A stretch of DNA of 64,000 nucleotides from Salinibacillus aidingensis. Lineage in GTDB: Bacteria; Bacillota; Bacilli; Bacillales; Alkalibacillaceae. The notes beneath the pieces were generated by a model. The model did not search any database. It was not told the origin of the DNA and worked only from the letters and a program-made list of their open reading frames with translations. The stretch lies in contig NZ_BAAADO010000009.1 in assembly GCF_039522525.1 (NCBI RefSeq), forward strand, positions 35,539 through 99,538, in the 5' to 3' direction. This document shows, in pieces, positions 49,747 through 58,700 of the stretch. Both the position numbers and the translations under genes were made by a program. How positions within the stretch are numbered: the stretch's first letter is position 1; each line of letters opens with the position of its first letter.

Positions 49747-50244
49747 TTGACCAAGGTTATTCAGGTAGTCGGCTACAAAAATGCCGGAAAAACGACCATG
49801 ATGGAGTTATTTGTGGATTATTTTGTACAGAAAGGCTACCGGGTGGGAACGATTAAGCATGATGGACATGAGTTTGAAATGGATCATGAATATACGGATA
49901 CATGGCGGCACAGCAAGGCCGGCGCTCATGTAACAGCTATCACATCCCGGCAAAAATCCGCGATCGTAAAGCAGCAACCAATGAGCCTAGATGAAATGAT
50001 TCAGCAAATGGATCAGGATGTGGACCTTATTTTTGTGGAAGGGTTTAAGAAAGCAGATTTTCCTAAAGTTGTGATGCTTAAAGAGAGACAGGATCTTTCT
50101 TTACTTCAAAGCCTTACGAATGTAGTGGCCTGCATCACCTGGTTTTCGGACTGCTTATGGGAAGACGAGACGTTTTCGATAGAAGAAAAGCAGAAGGTAT
50201 GTTATTTTCTGAATAAGAAAGTGATTCAAAAGGGAGGACATTAG
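49747..50244 (+). CDS. mobB: Molybdopterin-guanine dinucleotide biosynthesis protein MobB
   Basis: 165 residues. The P-loop VVGYKNAGKTTMMELFV is at the start, then VGTIKHDGHEFEMD and DLIFVEGFKKADFPKVVML, typical of MobB. It binds GTP and assists dinucleotide attachment to molybdopterin. The start is TTG 49747 with AGGAGGGGGAG. It begins an operon with moaE, moaD and probably moaC. The promoter should lie within 49531-49746, which otherwise holds no gene. Confidence 0.92.
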   Translation: MTKVIQVVGYKNAGKTTMMELFVDYFVQKGYRVGTIKHDGHEFEMDHEYTDTWRHSKAGAHVTAITSRQKSAIVKQQPMSLDEMIQQMDQDVDLIFVEGFKKADFPKVVMLKERQDLSLLQSLTNVVACITWFSDCLWEDETFSIEEKQKVCYFLNKKVIQKGGH

Positions 50245-50245
50245 G

Positions 50246-50734
50246 ATGACCACGGACGTTTTTCAAAAGCCTTTTGTCGTAACAGAAACACCTTTATCTA
50301 TAGATCGAGCTATGCAGCAGGTGACAAATCCAAAGGCCGGTGCTGTGAATCTTTTTGTTGGCACGGTCAGAGAATGGACAGGAGATAAACAGACACAGTA
50401 TTTGGAATATGAAGCTTATGTGGAAATGGCGGAAAAGATGCTGCAGAAGATTGGCACGGAAATACAGGAGAAATGGCCGGGGGCACGGGTGACGATTCAG
50501 CACCGGATTGGAAGGATGGAAATTTCAGATATTGCTGTGATTGTGGCCGTATCCACCCCGCACCGCAATGAATCCTACGAGGCTTCCCGTCATGGTATTG
50601 AGCGGATTAAACAGATGGTTCCGATCTGGAAAAAGGAGTTCTGGACGGATGGAGAGTCATGGGTCGGCAACCAGCAGGAAACCGTTGCTTATCCTGAAGG
50701 GAAACCTGAGAATGGAGGGGAGACGAATGGTTAA
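50246..50734 (+). CDS. moaE: Molybdopterin synthase catalytic subunit MoaE
   Basis: 162 residues, one base after mobB. GAVNLFVGTVREWTGDKQT (N-terminal signature), YLEYEAYVEMAEKML, IQHRIGRMEISDIAVIVAVSTPHRNESYEA, and VPIWKKEFWTDGESWVGNQ with the catalytic Lys. It transfers sulfur from the MoaD thiocarboxylate to precursor Z. It overlaps moaD by eight bases. Confidence 0.95.
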   Translation: MTTDVFQKPFVVTETPLSIDRAMQQVTNPKAGAVNLFVGTVREWTGDKQTQYLEYEAYVEMAEKMLQKIGTEIQEKWPGARVTIQHRIGRMEISDIAVIVAVSTPHRNESYEASRHGIERIKQMVPIWKKEFWTDGESWVGNQQETVAYPEGKPENGGETNG

Positions 50735-50969
50735 AATCTTATTTTTTGCCGGACTTGCTGAGAAAACAGGCAAACGGGAAATGCAAATCGATGAAGGAAC
50801 CAACTGGCAGGTAGGACAGCTGCGGGAATGGCTTCAGGAACAGTATCCACAGGCCAAAAGTGAACTGTCTCATTCCATGATTGCGGTTAATGAGGAATAT
50901 GCAACGAAGGACGAATGGATAAATGACCAGGATGTTGTTGCCTTTATTCCTCCTGTTAGTGGCGGTTAA
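50727..50969 (+). CDS. moaD: Molybdopterin synthase sulfur carrier subunit MoaD
   Basis: 80 residues with a ubiquitin-like fold, ending in the required Gly-Gly (FIPPVSGG), which becomes the thiocarboxylate. MVKILFFAGLAEKTGKRE starts it and AVNEEYATKDEWINDQD is typical. The start is ATG 50727 inside the end of moaE, with GGAGGGGAG before it. Confidence 0.93.
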   Translation: MVKILFFAGLAEKTGKREMQIDEGTNWQVGQLREWLQEQYPQAKSELSHSMIAVNEEYATKDEWINDQDVVAFIPPVSGG

Positions 50970-51084
50970 TGGGATTTAGGGTCGACTGTACTTTTAACTG
51001 ATGATAGCGACAAGATATGCCACAAAACGCTGGGAAAACAGACCGGTAATAGATGGGGAAATATACATACAGGAGGTTTTTCGC

Positions 51085-51558
51085 TTGGAAGGTTTTACAC
51101 ACTTTAATAAACAGGGCCGTGCGAATATGGTCGATATTTCGGAAAAACAAGAAACCGGACGCACAGCCGTTGCGTTTTCACAGGTAAAAATGAACGAAGA
51201 GGTATGGGCGGCAGTTCAGGAAGGCAATATGAAAAAAGGGGATGTGCTGGCGGTGGCCCAGACTGCCGGCATTATGGGAGGAAAGAAAACTTCAGATCTC
51301 ATCCCAATGTGCCATCCGTTGATGCTGACCAAACTGGACATCCAATTTGAATTTCCGGAAACAGGACTGATTGAAATTTATGTAACGGTCAAAACCAAAG
51401 GCTCCACAGGCGTTGAAATGGAGGCATTAACAGCTGCCAGCGTGACTGGATTAACCATTTATGATATGTGTAAAGCGATGGATAAAGGCATGGAATTGGG
51501 ACCCACCTATTTATTGGAAAAAGAGGGCGGGAAGAGCGGTCATTATCAGAGGGGATAG
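51085..51558 (+). CDS. moaC: Cyclic pyranopterin monophosphate synthase MoaC
   Basis: 157 residues. FTHFNKQGRANMVDISEK at the start, KKTSDLIPMCHPLMLTKLDI with the conserved Cys/His, and GVEMEALTAASVTGLTIYDMCKAMDKGM with active-site Glu/Lys residues. Converts the MoaA product to cPMP. The start is TTG 51085 with AGGAGGT upstream; the in-frame codons before it do not match the family. moaA, moaB and moeA are not in the window. Confidence 0.93.
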   Translation: MEGFTHFNKQGRANMVDISEKQETGRTAVAFSQVKMNEEVWAAVQEGNMKKGDVLAVAQTAGIMGGKKTSDLIPMCHPLMLTKLDIQFEFPETGLIEIYVTVKTKGSTGVEMEALTAASVTGLTIYDMCKAMDKGMELGPTYLLEKEGGKSGHYQRG

Positions 51559-51659
51559 GGTCTTCTGGATAACTTTTGTACAAAAAATCGTACAGATAAA
51601 ATCAGAACATTTTGGGAATAGTCAATCTATTGAGAAACATACGATATAGCATACTAACC

Positions 51660-51702
51660 AGGAGACTAAATCGCACATGATTTGGTCTCTTATTTTTTCT
51701 TT
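51660..51702 (+). terminator. Terminator after the moa operon
   Basis: Stem AGACTAAATC / GATTTGGTCT with a 6-base loop and a T-rich tail. It closes the ancestral segment; the AT-rich island starts beyond it. Confidence 0.8.
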
Positions 51703-52069
51703 GTACATGAGTGAATTTTGGTATTAATGCAAGAATTAGCATACAAAAACAGATCTAAATCAGCATAATTGAAATAGCTATGATAAAGGTATTATAAAGC
51801 TTTGTGATGTAATGATCTTAAATTAACGGACAGAAGATTTTTTAAAATTTTTACTTAGGTTAACCTTAATTATATATAGGAAATCCTGTCTCCTATTTAT
51901 CATGATTATACGAAATTTAGTATGTAGCTCTTTTTCAGACATATGTTATGAAATCAATTGTTTTAGTTAATGTTATAAGTAGAAAGTATCTTAATGTTAA
52001 GACCAGTCTAAAAAGTAAAATAAATTTATGATAAAATAGTATTCAAATTATTAATTTCGGAGTGGTATT
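51703..52069. other. AT-rich left flank of the phosphorothioation island
   Basis: About 370 bp without a gene. Base composition shifts sharply to A/T. It contains the promoter region of dptF; a TATGATAAAAT stretch near 52027-52037 is a possible -10. No attachment site or tRNA end was seen. Confidence 0.45.
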
Positions 52070-54367
52070 ATGAGTAAATTTATAGATTTTTTAGAGAAAA
52101 TCAATACAAAAGCTGCTCAATATGCAAATGATATGGAAAAAATATTATATGATTCTCCTAGCAGTGCCATTGTGGAAGCAAGAAAATTTGCTGAAATTAT
52201 CGTAAATGACGTTTTTGAAAAAGAAGATGACATTGATGCTCCCTATAAATCAAGTTTATTTGAAAAAATATCATATCTATCTAAGGATGGTACTTTAGAT
52301 AGAAACATTCAAAAATCTTTAGACACTGTGAGAATTACTGGGAATAAAGCAGCTCATCCAGGAGAGAACAATGAACTTGCAGATGCATTTAAATTACATA
52401 AAGAAATGTACAATATTGCAATTTGGTATTACGAAGTGTACACGACTAATCAATTAACAATACCAGTTTATGAAAGACCAAAACCTCCAAACAATCAAGA
52501 AAATGTACAAGAATTAGTAAAAAAACAATTACAACAATTAATTGCTAGTGGTGGATTAGAGTTTGTCAATAATGAACGAGAAAATAATGTTCCTGAGAAT
52601 AGCGATACTCCTGAGGAACAAAATGAAGAAGACAATACTAACAATATGCAGGTATTAAGAAAAGACTTACCTCAAGGACATAGTTACTTATTAAGGGAAA
52701 TCCGTAGACTTAAGGATTCTTCACAGGAAGCTATTGAAAATGCGAATCATTTTAGTCACTTCAAAGATTATTTACATGTTGATCGTAAAGTTCAATTAGA
52801 CCTTGAAAAAATCTTAGAAAAAAACCTTGAAAGTAAAAAAGGCAAATTGATCCTCTTATGCGGAAATGTGGGGGATGGTAAATCACACTTATTGGCTTAT
52901 TTAAAACAGAAAAAACCAGATTTAGTAAAAAATTATAAAATATTCAATGATGCAACTGAAAGTTTTTCCCCGAATAAAGATGCAATGGAAACACTTTCTG
53001 AAGTCCTAAGCGGTTTTTCGGATCAATTCATTGATGAAACTAATGATCATATAATCTTGGCAATAAACATGGGTGTGTTACATAACTTTATAACATCAAA
53101 TCATTCAGGATATACCTATGAAAGACTTAAAGAATTTATATTTAAAAGTAATTTGTTTTCTCAGAGCATTTCTGCTCATTTCAGTAATGAGAACTTTGAT
53201 ATACTAAGTTTTGGTGACTACCAATCATTTGAATTAACTAATAATGGACCCATATCGACTTTCTATTCAACGTTAATGGAAAGGGTTACAATGAAGAATG
53301 AAGATAATCCATTTTATCTGGCCCTAAAAGAAGATGAAAAGAATGGTATTCACACTATGGTTCATGAAAATTACAAATTACTTCAAAATGAAATAGTGCA
53401 AAACCAGGTTGTATGGCTAATTATAGAAAGTATAGTTAAAGAAAAGCTGGTTATATCTGCAAGAGCATTCTTGAATTTTATCGCTGATGTTGTGATACCT
53501 GACAAAATCGACCAGGTAGATTTAATGTCTGAGTTTGACGTCCTAAACTATTCTTTACCGAATTTACTATTTGATAGAAGTGAACGTTCTGATGTATTGA
53601 ATGCAATTTCTAAACTTGACCCAATTCACTATAGGTCAATATATATTGATGACCTTGTTATCAATTTAAATACGTTAAGCAATTGGTATTCCATTATTGA
53701 CGAAAATATTAAAACAGATATAGCTAAAAAATGGTTAACTCCTCTAGTTGGTAAAGATACATTAATTGGATATTCATTTACCATTTTTATAAAATCCTTT
53801 ATTCGATTAACATATTTAACAAATGCGACATTCGCAAAAAATGTTTCGGATAAAACCTATATAGAATTTTTACAAAACCTATATTATTTTAATAAAGGAC
53901 AAATGAAGAAGATAAAAGAATTTTATGAAGAAGTTAAAACGGCCATTTTTAAATGGAAAGGTTCCCCTAAAAAGGATTATGTTTATATAAATAAAGAATC
54001 AGATAAATTTAGATTAGCTCAAAAAATGAATTTAAAGCCAACTATTGACCATATAAATCCAAATGAAAATGAAGTGCTTGAAACATTTAAACCGACTATA
54101 ATATTGGCATATCAAGATATAAATAATAAAAATACAATTCAGCTAGATATTGATTTTCCATTATACAATCTTTTGACTAGAGTCCAAGAAGGGTATAGAC
54201 CGAACAAAAAGGATGAAGAGGACGCAATTAAGTTTATGGAGTTTCTCGATAAGCTTATGTCATTTGGTCAAAAGAAGGATGAAATGCTTGTTTATTTCAA
54301 AGCTGACCAAAGATATTATTCAATAAGTAAGGATGATTTTGGATCTTTCGTTTTTGAAAGGGAGTAA
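52070..54367 (+). CDS. dptF: DNA phosphorothioation-dependent restriction protein DptF, with N-terminal DUF4145-like domain
   Basis: 765 residues. Residues about 28-125 form a DUF4145-like helical domain (SSAIVEARKFAEIIVNDVFE, LDTVRITGNKAAHPGEN), a module also fused to type I restriction and other defence proteins. An acidic, Asn-rich linker follows (165-195). The DptF ATPase core begins near 200, with Walker A LLCGNVGDGKSHLL (GNVGDGKS at 265-272) and an LAINMGVLHNF segment. With DptG and DptH it attacks DNA lacking phosphorothioate marks. GGAGTGG precedes the ATG. The family is assigned from the F-G-H gene order and motif pattern. Confidence 0.88.
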   Translation: MSKFIDFLEKINTKAAQYANDMEKILYDSPSSAIVEARKFAEIIVNDVFEKEDDIDAPYKSSLFEKISYLSKDGTLDRNIQKSLDTVRITGNKAAHPGENNELADAFKLHKEMYNIAIWYYEVYTTNQLTIPVYERPKPPNNQENVQELVKKQLQQLIASGGLEFVNNERENNVPENSDTPEEQNEEDNTNNMQVLRKDLPQGHSYLLREIRRLKDSSQEAIENANHFSHFKDYLHVDRKVQLDLEKILEKNLESKKGKLILLCGNVGDGKSHLLAYLKQKKPDLVKNYKIFNDATESFSPNKDAMETLSEVLSGFSDQFIDETNDHIILAINMGVLHNFITSNHSGYTYERLKEFIFKSNLFSQSISAHFSNENFDILSFGDYQSFELTNNGPISTFYSTLMERVTMKNEDNPFYLALKEDEKNGIHTMVHENYKLLQNEIVQNQVVWLIIESIVKEKLVISARAFLNFIADVVIPDKIDQVDLMSEFDVLNYSLPNLLFDRSERSDVLNAISKLDPIHYRSIYIDDLVINLNTLSNWYSIIDENIKTDIAKKWLTPLVGKDTLIGYSFTIFIKSFIRLTYLTNATFAKNVSDKTYIEFLQNLYYFNKGQMKKIKEFYEEVKTAIFKWKGSPKKDYVYINKESDKFRLAQKMNLKPTIDHINPNENEVLETFKPTIILAYQDINNKNTIQLDIDFPLYNLLTRVQEGYRPNKKDEEDAIKFMEFLDKLMSFGQKKDEMLVYFKADQRYYSISKDDFGSFVFERE

Positions 54368-54372
54368 TAGGG

Positions 54373-55785
54373 ATGCCTGAATTATATAAAGATTATTTGA
54401 ATAAGCAATTAAGAGAAAAAAAGAAGCATGATGTTCTATTAGCAATGGATGTTTTACCCTTTTTGTCGAAGAGAACAAGAGCACTAAGAGGTAGGTTCAA
54501 TAAAGTATTAGGGGAATATATACGTAAAATTTGTGATTTGGAATTAGACTCTTCAGCTCTAAAAAGTCATGAATTTTTTATGTCTGAAGAACAGAATGTG
54601 TTTAGTGAACATATAGCCCGTAGTGTGGAATTTGATTCTGATGAGGAACAATACGATTTTATTCGTTTCTTGGATCAATACTTATTCAATAAGGAAGACA
54701 TAAAACTTATCCACCCTTTTCTTTTTAATTTAATTACAGTTGATAAGCAAAACAAAAACGAATTTAATAAATATGGTCAATTTATGAAAGATACAATGTT
54801 ATTAAATAAGGAAGAGGTTAAAGGTATTTTTAACCAAAAAGAATCAGAGGATATATTAACAGAATTAATTCTAAGTCAATTGGATTTACTAAAAGACTCA
54901 CCTGCTAAAAAAAGAGAATATAAGCCATTATTAAAACCATTAGCCAATCTTTATCAAGAAGATATTATTTATTTAAGCAAATATAAAGACTACTTTTTAA
55001 CTTCTTTTCCTTTACTTACACATTTTTATGTCTTTATGTATGCTAACCAGTTAGTTTTCAAATTCGAACAATATAATGAGGCCAATTATAATGAATTACA
55101 ACCTCTATATTTCAGCTTAGAGTGGGAAAGTTTAAGTAAAAGGCGAAAATCAGCAAGTGGTGATATAGATAGTTTTAAATATATAAAGGCAAAACTTGAT
55201 AATCTATTCCCACACATACATACAATGTCACAATTGAGTCATAATGCAGCTAATGTAAGTGAAAATGAAATAAAAAATGAAGAAACAATAGATCTTTTAA
55301 CTTATACAGAAATATATAATTTAATACAACAAGGTAAATTAGATGAACGAAGGTTTCTCGTAGAACTAAAAGAATGGATTCATGAGTATATGGCGTGGAG
55401 AGGAAATGAATATAACAGTTCATCTACAACCATACGAGAAGCATTTGAAGAGTTACATGATTGTTTAAAACTAGGTATGAGTTCAACCGTTATTTCAAAA
55501 TATGGTGGAAATGTTGAAGATCTAGGTGCAAACCAATTTATAAAAAATAGAGGTAGTCTTGGTCAAGTACTTAATATTAAACATGATTTTCTTCTTTTGA
55601 TTACAGCAGTTTCTGTTAAGAATGAAAGGATTCCATTAAATGACTTATTTATTGAGTTTGAAAAAAGAGGGATAGCCTTAGATCGTTATTCAAAAAAGGA
55701 AGTTATAAAATTATTTGATAAACAAAATATTTTAGATAAAAAAAGTGATAGTGGTGATGCACAGTATGTCAAACCAATTTTATAG
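54373..55785 (+). CDS. dptG: DNA phosphorothioation-dependent restriction protein DptG
   Basis: 470 residues, soluble, with no recognisable catalytic motif, rich in helices, Lys and Asn. It sits between dptF (five bases upstream) and dptH (overlapping), the fixed order of dnd restriction operons. The length fits DptG. Recognisable stretches include the helical SKRTRALRGRFNKVLGEYIR near the N-terminus, and a C-terminal winged-helix-like part (NDLFIEFEKRGIALDRYSKK, VIKLFDKQNILDKKSDSGDA). Its precise role in the restriction complex is not known. Confidence 0.85.
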   Translation: MPELYKDYLNKQLREKKKHDVLLAMDVLPFLSKRTRALRGRFNKVLGEYIRKICDLELDSSALKSHEFFMSEEQNVFSEHIARSVEFDSDEEQYDFIRFLDQYLFNKEDIKLIHPFLFNLITVDKQNKNEFNKYGQFMKDTMLLNKEEVKGIFNQKESEDILTELILSQLDLLKDSPAKKREYKPLLKPLANLYQEDIIYLSKYKDYFLTSFPLLTHFYVFMYANQLVFKFEQYNEANYNELQPLYFSLEWESLSKRRKSASGDIDSFKYIKAKLDNLFPHIHTMSQLSHNAANVSENEIKNEETIDLLTYTEIYNLIQQGKLDERRFLVELKEWIHEYMAWRGNEYNSSSTTIREAFEELHDCLKLGMSSTVISKYGGNVEDLGANQFIKNRGSLGQVLNIKHDFLLLITAVSVKNERIPLNDLFIEFEKRGIALDRYSKKEVIKLFDKQNILDKKSDSGDAQYVKPIL

Positions 55786-58700
55786 TTATATCTCAACGTT
55801 ATTAATTGATTACTTTGAGAAAAATGGTATTGGTCCTGGAGACCGTTTTTATCTACAACTTGACCAATCATCTGAAGTAGAACACTTAACAAACGCACTA
55901 CGTAATGTAAGAAATGTTATTCCATTTAAATACAAGCATGAACTTGGAGAAGAATATGAAACTTTTGCAATACCTTTTGGTGAGCATCGATTAGTTGTTT
56001 CTTTTACATCAGATAATGTTAAACCTGACTTCTTGGTTACACTACGGAATTTAGTAGGTGAACAGAAAGGTGATTGGGAAAACACTTCATTAATCAGTAT
56101 TGTATCAGAACAATTAGATTCAATACAGGGAGGTAGTAGTGATCTTCAAAAAGAAGGGATGCCATTACATCCTAATTCCTTATATAACAATTTAAAAATT
56201 GAAATTGAAAATAGTCAATTAGATAAAGTGGATCAAATTATTCTAATAGATAATTTAGAAAACTTAATGAGTGAACAACCTTATCAACAAGTTACTTTTT
56301 TTGAATTTGAGGATATTTTTACAACGCTTGAGAAGGGCGGAATTGAAGATGATGAATTCCATAAGTTTGGCCTATTCAAAGACCCGGACCTCGCAACTTT
56401 CTCAGGTAAAGATCAGCATAAGAGAATTAATCTTAACAGGGAGTTATTTAGCTACGTTAATAACATACATGAGTTTGGACTTGATAAAGAGGACTTAGAA
56501 AATAAGTTCTCACCTGAAGGAGCGAAAGTATTAGAGAAAGAAGATTGGAAAGATAATTTATTTGCGAAAGTAGATAAATTTCATACAGATTATAAAGAAA
56601 TAAATAAAAGGTTAAAAGTAGAGTTTGAATCTTTGAAGATTGCTCAAAAGTTGAAGTACTGGGATAAGCCATCAAAAGAGACTACGGCAGGTAAAAGAAA
56701 AAGACATATTGTCATTTTCAATCCAGATCACGTAGAAGAAATTACTGTTCAAGCTACGTTTAATTTGGTTGGAAATATTAAAAGTTTATCATCTAATTTT
56801 TTAAAGGTTTCAAAAGCTCATGAGAAACTTGCTGATATTGAAGTTAAGCAAAAAAATATTCAAGCTAATATCAAGACAAATAATAATAAACCATTATTTT
56901 TCAAGTTTTCATATAAACATGATAATAAAGCGTCCCAAGGAGCCGAATTTTTTATATCAGTACTACCGATACATCCTGATATTTTGGATAACTACAAATC
57001 AAAATATCTTGTAAACACAAAATTAGAGGCTTTAGAAATTAATTATGAGGATGAAAAGTTAACCTTAGGTTATGGTCTGGAACAAAAGCGTATTGAGCTT
57101 GAAGAACAATACCAGGAGATATTATTTACTGATGACCATAAGTTATCAATAATTCCATCCCTAGAAGCATTTAATGATCATGATGAATTGTTTTTTAATT
57201 TAAAATATCTAGATGTTACAGTACCTATTCTTTTAAAGAATGAGATACCTGAGTCTACACCAATTAATGGTCAAAAAATCTGGAATCTAATAAGAGAAAC
57301 TGGCGAGGATATCCAATGGATAAAAGAAAACAATCGATTAGTTCTAGGAAATAGGGAGTTTTATTTTCATTCAGAATACCAAACATATTTTGAATGGGAA
57401 AATCAAATTGTTGAACAAGGGTTAAAAGCTGCATGGTTTGAATCTGATCAACTAACTCCAGTTGATTTGGATTTAAGTGAGGAATTGAGAGAAGCTTTCA
57501 GTCGCTTTCTTAACTACTTTAAGATCAACAATTCCATTCCAAGCCTATGTACTGTTACTGAGGATTATAAAAAGCGTGCAAATGAGTATATTGTAGAGTT
57601 TCAGAAAGAAATTAAAGGTTTTGAAAATGGTGTTGCTGCTGGGAAAAGGGGACTAGATCTCTTCAAATTAGGTACTGTTCAAGCAAAAGATAATATATTC
57701 TTTACACCATTTCATCCACTTATGATTGCTTTTAAACTTAAGTATTATGAATTAACTGGAAATGAAGAGCTTGATAGTAGTATTGTCAATCGATTAAGCC
57801 CTGATGCCTTAGTCCCATTTATATATGATGAACACGAAAACTTATTTAAGCCAGAACACCAACATGCTGCTATGGAATGGTTAACATTTAAACCAGTTAA
57901 TCAAGTATCCATCTCAGATGCAAATCAATACTTAGCTAAAGTTGTAAATGATAAAATTAAACAGTTTGAAAATCATTTTTCCTACTTATTTATCGAAAAT
58001 TCAAAGGCTCCATTAAAATTAAATGTGATAAACATTGCCAATGACCGTGAGGTTATAAGAGGTATTCTTGAATGGTTAATTTCTAAAGTCGACAAGGAAG
58101 GAATTGACTATTTAAAGCCAATAGAAGTTACTCTGTATAAAGACAAATATTCAGAGAGTGCTTTCGACTTATTTGCACGTACTGAAACTGTTGATCAATT
58201 TGAAGAAACATTTAATATCAAATTAGCAACGAAGAAATATGATTCTGAAGATATTTTAAGAATTATAAGGGAGAAACTTTACTTTTTTAAACAAGAGCCA
58301 GGCTCAGAGTATCGGTATGCGCATATATCTTTTTATAAAATGGAGGCGCAAGAGAAAAAAGCTGTTCAACCTATGGAGGACATGAAATCTGGTATAGCTA
58401 TTGAAGGTCTTTACTCGAGCTTACCTTCAATGAAAGATGAGAATAACTATAGAAGTGGGTTTGGTACAAAAGCCTATTTTATTGAAGAACAAAATGTGTT
58501 AACACATACAGCTTACTATGTAAATGAGTTAGCAGCTAATTTAAGAAATGGGGGAAATGACAGTTATCGTAAGGGTGAAGCTATTTATTCCAGAACAACA
58601 ACAGCTGATGAACGAACTCTAGAGGCCATTTTTCAGTCATCTTATTGGGTTACTTTTGTAGACCCTACAATTGATTTAGAGTATTTTAACAATTATGAAG

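Noticed and set aside
51559..52069. Integration site or tRNA remnant at the left edge of the island
   Set aside because: No tRNA-like cloverleaf, integrase or matching direct repeat could be found by eye at the two edges.
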